From: Sciurus carolinensis
Lineage: Eukaryota > Chordata > Mammalia > Rodentia > Sciuridae
Direction of reading: 5' to 3'
DNA length: 64,000 nucleotides
Assembly: GCF_902686445.1 (NCBI RefSeq)
Contig: NC_062232.1
Span: 17,404,897 to 17,468,896 of the forward strand
Position 1 is the stretch's first letter. Each line of letters starts with the position of its first letter. A model generated the notes under the pieces. The model was given only the letters and a program-made list of their open reading frames with translations. It was not told where the DNA came from and ran no database searches. This document shows positions 49,241 through 61,710 of this stretch, piece by piece. Both the position numbers and the translations under genes were made by a program.

Positions 49241-50714
49241 AACAGCTTCTCTCCCAGATTGATTTTTTCTTGACTAATTTCAAAGTTCATATTTTCCCAA
49301 CATCTACTATGTTTTGAGAGATGAAAATTAATATTCTATTAAATAACATTATTCATTTTTATAAATCAAAATGAACTGAATCATGTGTATGGTACAGACC
49401 ACCTCTGCATCCATAATCATATTGAACATGCTAAAACAAATATTTTCAGCTCTAAAAATGGTAAGACACACGCAAACAGAGTGTTAATTATACTTTTAAG
49501 AAGTTCTCCATCCCTCCTCCCTAAAAGTTATGCTACTGAGCTTTTAGTTTTAGACACCAATGAGACTAACCTTTGAGAGCCCCTGGCAGATCAAGATTCT
49601 GCCAAGAGGGGAAAGGCAAGGCAAGGAAATACTAGAATAATAAAGGAAATAGCCAGGGCAGGCTATTTCCAGTCTAGATATATCAGAACATCTATTTTGC
49701 ATGTTAGTCAGTGAGTGAGGTAAATTTGATTTCAGCAGCAAAGGAAAGGTGGTATTTGAGGCAATGGGGCCCCATGGAGAGAAAGCTGTCAATCTCAAGA
49801 ATGAGATCCAATAGCAAACATCACCCTGAAAAATAAAGTCTTACATGAGCACCCCTGGCCAAAGATCCCTGGCCCTCATCCTCCCATTTCCAAAGAGGAA
49901 TAACAACTTCCTTAAAAATCCTCTAGCACTGTCACAAAGATGAATGAGAGTTTTTGTATTGAACCACTAAAACTGAAACTTTCCTGAATCACAGGCCTGA
50001 CTGACTTTGGGGTTTGAAATACAGGAACATGCAAATCAGAAAGCTTGTACCTTACCTTGGTAGCTCATGAGTTGGAAGGTGATACTTCTGACCTTTGAGT
50101 CCTTGGTTCCACATATGAATCCTCAAAACTCTAACAACTTTCCCATGTATTATCTGCTTATAAAACTATATTATCAGCAACATTTAATCCTCTACTGCCA
50201 TAATAGCCATATCTGGGTTATAAGATAGTTTAAGGTGAATTACTTGTGTCCAGGTGCCTTTCTGCTCTCCACCACTCTAATAGCCAGACTTCCATCCCGT
50301 CAGACTAAGCCCCCAAGGTGAGTTACAGGACACAGACCAAGAAAATGTACCCCAAAGCCATCCTCTGTCTCCACAATTCAAACCTTGTTATTTATTTTGA
50401 GATGCCCATGGGCCACATTTTGAAACAAATCCTAGTTTTGTTTTGATCCACCTCTGAAAAGGTAGTCTATGGAGGGAAATAAAAAAAGGCCACCTATACT
50501 CAAGGCAAAACAATGAGCCACAGTCAAGGGACATGTGGGCTGTTTGTAAACAGCAGCCTAAATGTCATCATCAATTATTCATCATTTAATAAAGCCACTG
50601 AGTAACCTCTTTAAAAAACTTAAAAACCTTAATTCTTACCTGATATTCAGTTCAATAAAAAAAAGGAAGAAGCAAGTTTTTGGTCAAACACCTGACAGAA
50701 GAAAGGTTCTAGAC

Positions 50715-50938
50715 CAAATTGGCAAGCCATGACCTGCAGGTCAAATTCAAACTGCTGCCTGGTTGTATAAATAAAGTTTTTTATTGGCACACATCCACAT
50801 CTATTTGTTTACATACTATCTATGACCGTTTTCATGCTACATAGAAGATCTAAGTACCTGCTACTGAAACCACATGATATGGAAGGCTCAAATAACTTAT
50901 TATCTGTCCCTGTACATGATAAGTTTTCAACTCTTGCT
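50715..50938 (+). repeat. hAT-type MER DNA transposon
   Basis: TGGCAAGCCATGACCTGCAG, AATAAAGTTTTTTATTGGCA, CACATCCACATCTATTTGTT, ACATACTATCTATGACCGTT. Confidence 0.8.
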
Positions 50939-51065
50939 ACTCAAAGTATGGTCCTACATCATCAGTCTCACTTGAGAGCTCATTAGAAATGCAGACTCTT
51001 AGGCTCCATTTTACCCAGGTCCCTGGGTGACTGGTATGAGCATTCATGCTAGAGAAGCTCTGTTC
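50938..51065 (-). repeat. MER5-type hAT element
   Basis: CTACTCAAAGTATGGTCCTA, GAGCTCATTAGAAATGCAGA, CTCTTAGGCTCCATTTTACC, in antisense order, directly after another hAT copy. Confidence 0.82.
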
Positions 51066-51079
51066 CAGCAGGATCTGCT

Positions 51080-51140
51080 TCTCAAAATTGACTGCTCACT
51101 GGAATCACCTGAGGAGTATTTTGTTTTAATGTTTTAAATA
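51080..51140 (+). repeat. MER5-type fragment
   Basis: CTCAAAATTGACTGCTCACT and GGAATCACCTGAGGAGTATT match the start of MER5. Confidence 0.6.
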
Positions 51141-52139
51141 CTGCTGGTCTGGGTTGAAGGTGATAACAGGCTGGAAAGTTGACAAACTTTTTCAACTCTT
51201 ACTCATCAGGGCATGGGCAGCCCCCATTGCTCTCATTCTTACTAATTCTGAGAGAAGACACTCGAATTATCAACTAGTGGTTAGGAACAGTAGGAAAGTA
51301 TGGGAGAACAGACTTCTTTGCCAGGTTTCTTTCTGCCCTGTCAAGTTTTCTCCTTTCAAAAGTACTGTCTCTGATGAGCTTATTTTTGTGAATAATTTTT
51401 AGTGGAAATTTTTAGTGTTTTTAGAACAACTCATAGGACCTCATTAAAACATGACTTATTACAGATCTATACAAATCACTTTGCCAAACCTTAACTTTCA
51501 TTTTCAAAAGCCTGAAAGAACAAGTCAAATTATTCCATGAACTTGTAAATTAGCTTTATAACCTAACATCATGATTAAGTAAAGGTTCTGTTCTGTGGCC
51601 CTAAAGCATACAACCTCACTGCCATACTTGGTTCCACTCTGCTCTGGGACAGGTTCATTTTACTCATAAGTTCTAATCCTTATACATCCATGCAAGGATG
51701 CTTTCATTAGCCTGCACTTTGCTGGGAAGACCAGAATATATGAAAGGCAGCAACCTGCCCCACTCACCTCAGCTCAGCAGGGAACAGAGTGAAGCCCAGG
51801 CCTTTCCAAGGCTGAGTATAGAATGCTGTAGGTCAGTGGAGGGGGTGTCTATACTGGAAATTAAGTTTCTTAACTAGGAAACTCAAAAATAAAAGTGGAA
51901 AAAATGATTTGCCTCCTAGGATGTAGTTGGGTCCTTTATGGCCTAGTCCAGTTCCAGGCCCTAAAATCTAATAGAAATTTCTTACACCTGTACATGAAGG
52001 TCACATGACCTCAGGCCAAGTCCTTTCCTTATCTCAATTCAACAACAATTAGGTTTACTCAAATAGTTCTGTGAGACAAGGTAAATACTGGTCTTGAGCA
52101 AAACAAAAAATTCAGTCAATAATTAAACATAACTAATCA

Positions 52140-53130
52140 ACCAAGGAAATAGAGAAAAAATTATGCTAGATGAAATAAGACAGACACAAAAAGACAAATA
52201 TCTTACTTCAGTTATAGGTAGAATCTTAAAAAGTTAATCTCATAGAAGCAGAAAGTAGAAAAGTGGTTATCAGAGACTGGGAAAGGAAGGGAGAAGACTG
52301 GGGAGAAGAGAGGTGTTGATCAAAGAATACAAAGTTTCCCTTAGACTGGAGGAGTAAACTAGTGATCTGGTACACTGCATAGTGACAACGATTAATAATA
52401 ATGTGTGGACAATGGGATTTACTCAGCCATAAAGAGGAATGAAAATAAGTCATTTGCTAGAAAATGGCTGGAACTACAGAACATCATGCTAAGTGAAATA
52501 AGCCAAAAACAGAAAGTCAAGGGTCAAATGTTTTCTCTCATATGTGAAAACTAGAGCAACATAAAAAAAGAAAAATAAAAAAGGTGGATATCATGAAAAC
52601 AGAAGAGAGATCAATGGAATAGAGGAAAGGAATGAGGGGGAGAGGGAAAGAAAACAGTGGAATGAATCTGATCAAACTTTCCTATGTACATATATGAATA
52701 TACCAAGTGAATTTCATCTTTATGTATACCCATAATGCACTAATTAAAAAAAAAAACTATAAATCAATAGAAGAAAGATCAGTAGAGGAAAGGGAACAGG
52801 GGGAGGGAGGAAAGGAGGGAAAGAAGTACTGGGGACTTAATTGAAGCAAATTATATCCATGCTTTTAAAATCATGTCAAAATGAACCCCAATATTATTTA
52901 TAGTGACCTAATAAAAATAATGTGTTGTATATCTCAAAACTGCCAAAAGAATGGATTTTTGATGTTCTCACCACAAAAAAATGAATTGGTAAGGCAATAA
53001 ATGCATTAATTAGCTTGAGTAAATCTTTCTGTAATGTACACATAAATCAAAACTGTACATTGTACCACATATACACAATTATTATTTGCTGATTAAATTT
53101 TTATTAATTTTAGTGAAATTCAATGGCAAG
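52140..53130 (+). repeat. Ancient L1M 3' end, interrupted by a younger L1
   Basis: GATGAAATAAGACAGACACA, CATAGAAGCAGAAAGTAGAA, GTGGTTATCAGAGACTGGGA before the insert; CACAAAAAAATGAATTGGTA, AAAACTGTACATTGTACCAC after it. Confidence 0.82.
52407..52915 (+). repeat. Younger squirrel L1 3' end, nested
   Basis: Starts GGACAATGGGATTTACTCAG (5' truncated within the ORF2 end), then AGTCAAGGGTCAAATGTTTT, two purine-rich blocks, TATGTACATATATGAATATA and a poly-A interruption at 52744-52755, ending ATAGTGACCTAATAAA. The 10-bp duplication AATAATGTGT flanks it (52397-52406 and 52916-52925). Confidence 0.88.
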
Positions 53131-53189
53131 GTGCTAAAGAGAGGAGGTACAGACAATAATGTAATCAAAGAAAAAACTGCAGATAAGAG

Positions 53190-53680
53190 AGGCAAAGAAT
53201 GCCAATTGCGGCCCAGCAGTTCCCAAAGATGATGCCAACAATTCCTCCCCTCTCTTTTGTGCTCCTGCTGCTCCTCACACCAAGAGAGAACCTATTTCTC
53301 CTTCTTATGAATAAAGGCTGGCCTTGTCCATGGCTTTGATCAACAGAATGTACACAAGAAATATTCTGGGACTCCTGCACTCAGATCTTAAGAGAACTAG
53401 CAGCTTTGCCATCCTCTCTTGGCTCCCTTAGCTACTCTCTAAAAAAAGCCACACAGGGAATACTGAAATGCCAGACACATGTGTGAAGCAGCCACCATGG
53501 ACATTCAGTCATAGTTGCCATCTGAATGCAGTTACTTAAGAGACTCCAGGTGAAAACCAGCAGAAGAGCCACCCAGCTGAGCCCAGTCAAACCACAAGAT
53601 GCTTAAGAAACAATACTCCTTTCAACCCAGCAAGTTTTGAGGTGGTTTGTTATATAGCAATAGATAACCCAAATATAGAC
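53190..53680 (+). repeat. MLT1-like LTR (ERVL-MaLR)
   Basis: CTTGTCCATGGCTTTGATCA, GACTCCAGGTGAAAACCAGC, AGAGCCACCCAGCTGAGCCC, GTTTTGAGGTGGTTTGTTAT, AGCAATAGATAACCCAAA, ending in the usual MaLR fashion. Confidence 0.72.
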
Positions 53681-54703
53681 CACTGCAGTAACTGAATCAT
53701 TATACCTGTGTGAAGAAAATTAAGACCTACTCCCTTACCTCTGGCCACTGGCTGATCCAGAATCAGCACAAACAGCCCCAAACTCCAAAATCCTTTATGA
53801 GAAATCACTCCTTCCTATAACACCCTTTTTAAATAAAAAAGGACTATTGTTCAGTTGAAATACCAATAATGATAATATTTCAAGTCAAAATGAGATCATT
53901 TTGCAAAATTGTCAGTGGCTCTATCAAAATACTTAGACCATGCCATTTCTTCCTAGCGTTGCTTTCTCTGACCTTTCCCACTGTAAATCTTGACCTTTTT
54001 CTAAAATTCTTTCACTCTTTCTTCTCCTAGTATCAGACTGTTTCTCTGGTTCATATGCGAGGATCTGTCAGAAATGCATTTGCTCTCATGCCCTCAGCCT
54101 GCCTTCACCCAGCTATGCTAGAGTCTAGAAAATGACAACTCAGAACACCAAGTTAAATACAATTTCTCTCTCTTCACCCATTTTCCACTATCTACCTGTC
54201 CAGCCCTTGGGTTATTAATGGAACTGACATTTCTGTACAACTGACTGAGCAGGACTAGCAGCCAGATAACAAGGGAGCAACTGACAACAGCAAACTCAGC
54301 CCCAGAGATAACAGATAAGCATATGCACTATGGCTATTAGTTTCATCTTGGGCTGAAGGGAGGTGCCTCACAAAATCTACACAGAGAACTCAAGCATCCT
54401 TAATGGACTCTTTTTCCATGAAATTAAAAACCAAAACATTAAAACTCATTTTAGTCAACCAAAATAAACATATTTTAAGTGAATTCCTAACATATTCAAT
54501 TTGGATTTGGATCAAAAACAAAAGATATGGGCATTAAACTTCTCTCATTCACTCCACAATTAAAGTAATATTCTCCATAATTATTAAAGAGCACCTCTCT
54601 GCTTTGAGTCTCTGAAATCGTATTCTGAGGCTACTGTGACATTTCAAAGTCCTACAATCAACCATTTCTGCAACCCAAAATGTACATTTAAGAACTAAAG
54701 ACT

Positions 54704-54839
54704 GGGGTTGAGGTCGTGGCTCAGGGGTAGAGCGCTTACCTCACATGTGTGAGACAGTGGGTTTGATTCTCTGCACCACATATAAATAAACAAATAAAAT
54801 AAAGGTCCATTAACAACTAAAAAATCATTTAAAAAAAAA
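54704..54839 (+). repeat. ID-derived SINE with extended 3' tail
   Basis: GGGGTTGAGGTCGTGGCTCA, GTAGAGCGCTTACCTCACAT, GGTTTGATTCTCTGCACCAC, then an AATAAACAAATAAAATAAAG tail and a terminal TTAACAACTAAAAAATC. Perfect 13-bp duplication AGAACTAAAGACT (54691-54703 and 54840-54852). Same type as 32082-32211. Confidence 0.95.
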
Positions 54840-55798
54840 AGAACTAAAGACTTCCCACAGTACATGTTTAAACTAGTACTGCTTGCATATCTGATATTGT
54901 TAAAATTTTTTAAGTATTTACTATTCCAAGTTTCATCTTTAAATATAGTCTCATTGTTCTGCATATTTCAAATTAGTTCTACTCCTCAACACTAGCGTTA
55001 TTATTTTAAATGTATTACATGGTCATATACTAGTTAATATTTATTTATACTCTTGATGATCAACTTTGAGAATGGAACATTGCAAAAAGAAAAAATGCAA
55101 CATTACAGGAGTTTTCAAAAACAATTGAGTATATTTTACATGTTTGTCCACTAACATGAGATAGTGCCTCTTATAAAAGATAATCTGCATCAACCTCTGA
55201 CAAATATTTTTTACAAAGTTGCTTTTATAGAAACTCTGTATTCCAAGTTGAGAAGGAGCCTCTTCTTCCCCATGAGAAAAAAATCAATATATTGTTCTTT
55301 GATGAAATATTTGGTTAAGGCACTGATTTATAAATTGCTCAAAAACAATTTGGGGTTAAATAGAAGTCGAACATTAAAGAGGATATCTTGTCATGCCAGG
55401 AAGCAAAGACACTGTCAAAAACAACTGGGTTCATGTCAAAATCCCCTAAGAGAAGAGTCACAAGTTGGACAAGATAAAATAATTTGAGCTTCAAAAAGAA
55501 TAATGATTGTAATGAATTTAAACATATCAAATACATAAAAATCCCTGAGTTTATAATTACCCTGCAAAAAATAGCTTTGGTACCTCTGGAGGTTCCAGGG
55601 CACCATCTTGTGAAAACGAATAAAGAGAAAGATAGACATCAATGTTGCCTTTCCAATATAAATGATATGTCAGTATAATCAGGGGAGTAATGAGGGAAAA
55701 GTCTTCTTAAGAATGATTCCAGGTAATAATTGCATAAAGAATGAAAGAATTCGAAAAACAACCATTGCAACCCCTAACAAAATCAATTATCTATGCAA

Positions 55799-55980
55799 GT
55801 CAGTGGTTTTCAACCCTGCTATACATGTGATTTTCCCAGGTAACTTTAGAAAAGGGTGATTCCTGGGTCCCACTCCCAGAGAGCTTAATGTAATTGGTCT
55901 GGGGTGTGGCACGAGCATCAGGATATTTTAAAAAGTTCCCCAAGTGCTTCTAATTCATAGTCAAGAAAGAGGACTACAAT
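55799..55980 (+). repeat. MER5-type hAT element
   Basis: GTCAGTGGTTTTCAACCCTG, TGGGTCCCACTCCCAGAGAG, GGGGTGTGGCACGAGCATCA; diverged member. Confidence 0.75.
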
Positions 55981-57635
55981 ACAAGTTGAACAGTTGGTAG
56001 GGAAGTTTAAAGGATTGGTGTGACATGAACCCATGGACTATCCTTGAAATTGGAAGTGGGACAACCTGGAATCATGTGCCTCTTGATGGGAGGCCATAAG
56101 AAGCATACAACACTGTCTATGAAGTCTTCTGCCAAGAAAATTGAATGTAAATATAATCAAAGTTCTAGATTTAACTACCAATTTACAGAAAATGTAAAGG
56201 ACAGGAGAACATGTTTTGAAAAAACAATATTAGGATAATCAGTCAATAAGATTGTTGAAAATTCCACCAAATACCTCAATTTCTTCAACAAATGCATTTT
56301 ATTTATAAGGTTAGGGGGTGGGGATCCTCATAAAATGTTTTGAATCTTAAAAGATGTATCTATTAACTATAATATGTAGATTCAGGATACTTTTTGAACT
56401 ATTTAAATAAAGGAATCAAACATTTTAAAATAACTACTGATAATTGTATTTAATGAGAAATTATTGTTAATATTGATGAGTATGCTAATGGAATTGTGGT
56501 TAGTTTTTATGTTCCTTATCTGTTGGTTTACATAATGAAATATTTATAGTAAAATGATATCTATATCATCATGAATGGAATTAATTTTAAAATTCTCAAG
56601 TACAAAAACAGGTGACAGTGGGGAGTTCATGAAATCAGAATGGAAAAAAAATTAAAGCCTGTTGAGTCTAGGTGAAGAGAATATATGGATGTGTCATGAA
56701 CACTTTTGTGTATATTTTTTTTAAGTTTCCATAGAACATGTTTAAAAATATTGAACAGAATCAAAGTTCATAAAATTCTATTTTGAACTTCCTCTTCAAG
56801 GAATATTGTAATTGGGATCATCCTTTCATTCCCAGTTTTAGGAAACTGCAACTGAGCATTATATTATTTAGTAGGGAAAAAAATACCATGCCATCTTACT
56901 AATATTAGCATTTATACTCTGCTAGTCACTGTACATACATGAATGAGGAAATTGAGGGACATGTTTGGAGTCCCACAGCTAGTGTTTGGTGGAGCCCTGG
57001 TTCATACCAAGGTCTGCCCAGTGGCCAAAGAATGGAATGCCAGATCCATGTTAGATTCTGAGAATTCAAAAAATAAACCTGCCAAACATAGTTCTTCCTT
57101 TTGAGGGGTCATCTAAGTAATCTATACATGGGGGATAGTTTTTCAGTTATGAATATGACACTTTCAAAAGGTTCAGAGAAAACAGGAAAGACCTCATTAT
57201 TAGAAATAATAGAAGGTTTTATTTTGTTATTCTTTTCCTAAAACTAAAAATGGGGACATAAACTTAAAAGGTTTAGAAGGGGTGAGGCCCTGAGTCCAAT
57301 ATCCATCACCATAAAAGGAAGAAATAAAAAGAGGAAAGAAAGAAAAGGAGGAAAAAATGTTACAACATGTATAAATCTCTAAAACATCAGGTTAAGTGAT
57401 AGAAGCCAGTTGAAAAAGGTCAGATGACTCCATTTTTATGATATATGCAGAATATATGAATCCATAAAGATGGACAACCAATTGAAAGTAGCCAGGAGCT
57501 AGAGAAGAAAGGAACAAGGAATGACTGCTTTTGGGGGTGAAGAAAATGTTTTGGAACTAGATAGAGGTGATGGTTATGCATCATTGCAAAGGCAGTAAAT
57601 GCCACTGAATTGTTCACCTTAAAAAGGTTAGTGGA

Positions 57636-58251
57636 AGCTTTCTCTCAGCAAAGGAAACTATCAGTAATGTGAAGAGAGAGCTTACAGAGTGGGAGAAAAT
57701 CTTTGCCAATCATACTTCAGATAGAGCACTAATTTCCAGAATATATAAAGAACTCAAAAAACTCTACACCAAGAATACAAATAACCCAATCAACAACTGG
57801 GCTAAGGAAATGAACAGACACTTCACAGAAGAAGATCTACAAGCAATCAACAGATATATGAAAAATGTTCAACATCTCTAGTAATAAGAGAAATGCAAAT
57901 CAAAACTACCCTAAGATTCCATCTCACCCCAATTAAAATGGCCATTATCAAGAATACAAGCAACAATAGGTGTTGGAGAGGATGTGGGGAAAAAGGTACA
58001 CTCATACATTGCTGGTGGAGTTGCAAATTAGTGCAGTCACTCTGGAAAGCAGTGTGGAGATTCCTCAGAAAGCTTGGAATGGAACCACCATTTGACCCAG
58101 CTATCCCACTCCTTGGTCTATACCCAAAGGACTTAAAATCAGCACACTACAGAGATACAGCCACATCAATGTTCATAGCTGCTCAATTCACAATAGCCAG
58201 ATTGTGGAACCAACCTAGATGCCCCTCAATTAATGAATGGATAACGAAACT

Positions 58252-58307
<56 letters not shown>

Positions 58308-58669
58308 ATGGAATATTACTCAGCCATAAAGAATAATAAAATTATGGCATTTGCAGGCAAATAGATGAAATTGGAGAATATCATCCTAAGTGAGATAAGC
58401 CAATCTCAAAAAACCAAAGGAAAAATGATCTTGCTGATAAGCGGATGATGACACATAAAGGGGGATGGGAGCGAGGCAAGAATGGAGGAAGGAGGAACTG
58501 TATAGAGGGAAAAGAGGAGTGGGAGGGGTAGAGGGGAGGAAAAAATAACAGAATGAATCAAACAACATTACCCTATGTAAATGTATGATTACACAAATGG
58601 TATGCCTCTACTTCATGTACAAACAGAGAAACAAGTTGTACCCCATTTGTTTACAATAAAAAAATTAAG
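57636..58669 (+). mobile_element. 5'-truncated L1: ORF2 C-terminal part and 3' untranslated region
   Basis: A 1,034-bp L1 tail flanked by a perfect 14-bp duplication AAAAGGTTAGTGGA (57622-57635 and 58670-58683). The translated sense strand carries the carboxy-terminal part of the L1 reverse-transcriptase protein: [20 protein letters not shown], then after a frameshift near 57880 [33 protein letters not shown] and [21 protein letters not shown] (TA)n run at 58255-58297 falls within the last codons. The 3' untranslated region has the purine-rich GGGAGGGGTAGAGGGGAGG and ends CCCCATTTGTTTACAATAAA. It is the longest and best-preserved L1 in the window, but dead: no 5' half, no ORF1, and broken ORF2. 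Confidence 0.96.
58255..58308. repeat. (TA)n(CA)n microsatellite inside the L1
   Basis: About 43 bp of TA followed by about 11 bp of CA, at the point where L1 ORF2 reads toward the conserved ATGGAATATTACTCAGCCAT. Confidence 0.97.
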
Positions 58670-60224
58670 AAAAGGTTAGTGGATTTCATCTCAATTTAAA
58701 AATAAAGAAGAATGAGAGGTTAAGATGGAGAAGTACTGAAAGAGAAATGGTATAAATCTGAAACTGTAAGAAATAATTAACAGAACTAATGCTTCCAATT
58801 TGGCTGGGAGGAAAGATTGAGATTTCTGGGTTGGTTATTTGAACAACTATACACTACAAATGAGGCAATCTGCTCTTAGAATAACATAAGGCCTTAGAAT
58901 GAGAACCCCATGCAAGTTTGTCCTTTCCTCAGGTTTCCACTTTGTTAATGCACTGAAAATTTGGGAAATCAAGGAATGTCCTAAATAATGTAATTGAATG
59001 ATATCAAAGCACTGTTAAATATCTCAGGTTCTCCTTGTAGTAACTTTCAAGGATTTTGTCCAAAGCAGAACAATGGACTGAAAATCTACTGGTTAATGCA
59101 CTGATTAGTATTTAACAAAAGACCTTCCATGGAGAAGTTTCTTCAAGAACATTTTTGTTCAACAGATAAATTTGAAAGGAAATCTTCAAAGTATGAGCAA
59201 ATGGGCTGATTCTACTTCTACTTTGTGAGCATGCTCATTAATAACTCAGAAAAAAATAAACCAAAAAGTGAATTTATCAAATTATGAATTATATAGATGT
59301 GGAAACAGTAATTAATACACTGAATGACAGACTGGAGTTTTTAAAGGTCATCTGAGATACCATTCTAAGGAATTAATTCTAAATTTTGGGGGAGAGCATT
59401 ATGCAAAACATGTTTATCACGGCAATATCTATAATACCCAACCATACTCAACTAGGAAGAGATGTTTAAGTGATCTTCTGCATGACTACTAAAAGAATAT
59501 GTAATAATGGTGAATATTCTTTTATAAAGAATATGTAGTATTAGGTGAAAGTCTCAAAAATATAAATGTTAGGAGACTAAGAAAGGAAACAAATTTACAT
59601 ACACAGCACTGTTCAAGAATGTCTTTTATGTATAGGGGAAATCATAGTAATATATCAAAATTTTAGCAGTGGTTATGTTTGGGTGATGGAACTATTGATG
59701 AATTTTTCTTCCTATTTCTGTATTTTACTTTCCAGACTTTCTTTAATGAACATAGATTTTCATAGCAAAAACAATAAACATGAAGAAGATCCAGAAATAT
59801 TTTTCAAAAGCCAGAGCCATGAACGAAAACAACTAAATGGATTTTAATGAGAATAAATGTGAAGTTCTTAGATGAGGTTTTCTAAAAATGCTAAGTTTAG
59901 GACTGCAGCAACAGAGCTTAACGACTGCTCCTGTGAGATTAAAAAAAAAAAGACCTAGAAATTAACTGACTGTAAATTTGTTATGAGCCAACAGTGACAT
60001 GCATGGCTGAGGGGGAAAGATAGCCATAATATCAGCTTCAGATTCCTTAATATAATTTGTATGCAAAACAAAGGCAGCAATAATATTCCCATTGTGCTGG
60101 GTGAGTTGGACTATATCTAGAATATTGTGTTCAGCCTTGAACTTGAGCTTTAGAAAAAAAAGATGTTGAAAACTGTAGAGAAGCCAGCAGGATGAGGCAT
60201 CATAACCACAGCAGAGAGACTGAA

Positions 60225-60375
60225 TCTCACACTTTGGCTGCATTAGAATCAGCTGGAGAGTGGACTAAAATGCACATTCCTGGTTCCCCTTCCGGAGTTT
60301 TTGGTTCTATGGATCTGCAAGAATCTGCATTTCTAGCTAGCTTATAGGTGATACCAATAAGCTGGAATCACCTGG
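60225..60375 (+). repeat. MER5-type hAT element
   Basis: TGAATCTCACACTTTGGCTG, CATTAGAATCAGCTGGAGAG, AGAATCTGCATTTCTAGCTA. Confidence 0.78.
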
Positions 60376-60394
60376 TCTGGAAAACAAAAACACA

Positions 60395-60545
60395 GACTGT
60401 GAAACCAGACTGCCAGGAATGGAGTCCCAGCTCTTGCCCCTCCTATCTGTATGACCTTGGGCAAGCTTGCTTGCCCTCTCTGCTTTGGTTTCTTCATCTG
60501 TAAAAAGAAATAACCTCCCTCACATGGATCTTATACCATTACAGT
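60395..60545 (+). repeat. MIR SINE
   Basis: GAAACCAGACTGCCAGGAAT, TGTATGACCTTGGGCAAGCT, TTTCTTCATCTGTAAAAAGA: core and adjacent blocks, well preserved. Confidence 0.92.
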
Positions 60546-60727
60546 AGTATCACATATGGAGCAACAGCCTAGTAAGTTTGCCTGGTTGGCTCTGAGTGTT
60601 CCAATACCTGCCCAGGGTACTCACCTGTGAGATGGTGAAAGAAAGGACTTCTGTAAGGTGTAAGATAAAGTAACCACTTATTAACACAGACTTGATGTCA
60701 GGAAAATTTCCCCTGTAATCACCTGGA

Positions 60728-60895
60728 GTTCTCAGAGTATGGGTCCCACACCAACAGTATTACCTCAAGACTTGTCAGAAATGCAAATTCCCCAGACCCA
60801 CCTCAGACCTATTGAATTAAAAACTCTGGGACTGGAGCTGGCAATTTGTATTCTAAGGGGACCTTCCTGATGGTGCTGATCCCACACTCAAGTGC
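60728..60895 (-). repeat. MER5-type hAT element
   Basis: GAGTTCTCAGAGTATGGGTC, TTGTCAGAAATGCAAATTCC, CACCTCAGACCTATTGAATT, in antisense order. Confidence 0.88.
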
Positions 60896-60984
60896 GAGAA
60901 GGAATAACCTAAAGTATCACCCAAAACAATTGGTATGAGGCACTAGAACATGGAAATTTGATTAAACTCACTCCAGAAACATAT

Positions 60985-61063
60985 CAGAGGGATGTAGCTC
61001 AGGGGAGAGTACTTGCCTAGCATGTGCAAGGCCCTGGGTTCCATCTCCAGCATGAAAAAAAAT
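60985..61063 (+). repeat. ID SINE
   Basis: GAGGGATGTAGCTCAGGGGA, GCATGTGCAAGGCCCTGGGT, TCCATCTCCAGCATGAAAAA. Confidence 0.9.
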
Positions 61064-61489
61064 ACCAGGTAGATATACTATTGATAAATATATACATCAA
61101 ACTCCTACTTATACTATATATTTGCTTTTGTGTTTAAAACATATGACACAAAGCTAATACTGAATTTGTTCAGACTCAGAAAAATCTAAAATTCACAGAG
61201 AAAAGCTATCACCTCCTATGATTCTCTCAGTAGGGGCTGCTCCCTAATTTATAAGGGGAGGAGGTAGCAGGAGTGGGAAATGGAGCATCTGACAGGCAAG
61301 AGGGACTCAGGGACCATGGACTTAGGTTACCCACTTCTCTAACCAAAAGGAAAGTCCAATGACCCAAACTAATGAACTAACTTCACTCATTTCCTTTCTC
61401 CCACCCACCAATGCAACCAAAGCCTCTCTACTCCCACAAGACAGAAGTTTGATAGAAGCTCTGGCAGTGTTAAGAGCTTTTCTCATGCT

Positions 61490-61710
61490 CCACTCATTCA
61501 TCTAAGTGCTTTAGAATACGGACTCCTTTAATACTCATAACAAACTTCTATGGTAGGTACTGATCTCCCAATTTTACAAATGTAAAAACTGAGGACAAGA
61601 GAGATGAAATAATTTCCAGGGTCACAGAGCTAAGAAGGGGTAGTAAGCTGACTTGGAACCTAGGCAACATTTTTGCAGTCTGTGTTATTAACCTGTATAC
61701 TGCACTTCCT
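61490..61710 (-). repeat. MIR SINE
   Basis: TTTAATACTCATAACAAACT, TTTTACAAATGTAAAAACTG, CAGGGTCACAGAGCTAAGAA, TGACTTGGAACCTAGGC, TTATTAACCTGTATACTGC. Confidence 0.88.

Larger units (their letters stand above)
57340..58720 (+). repeat. Ancient L1M 3' end, interrupted by the L1 at 57636-58669
   Basis: ACTCCATTTTTATGATATAT, GGATGACTGC-like stretch near 57525, GTGATGGTTATGCATCATTG, CACTGAATTGTTCACCTTAA before, and GGATTTCATCTCAATTTAAA after the younger insertion. Confidence 0.78.

Noticed and set aside
57275..57315. Possible ID fragment (GGGGTGAGGCCCTGAGTCCA)
   Set aside because: Only about 40 bp resembles the ID B-box region; too short and diverged to call.
57669..58255. 70- and 120-codon plus-strand open frames
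   Set aside because: They are the broken carboxy-terminal part of L1 ORF2 within a truncated L1, not a host gene.
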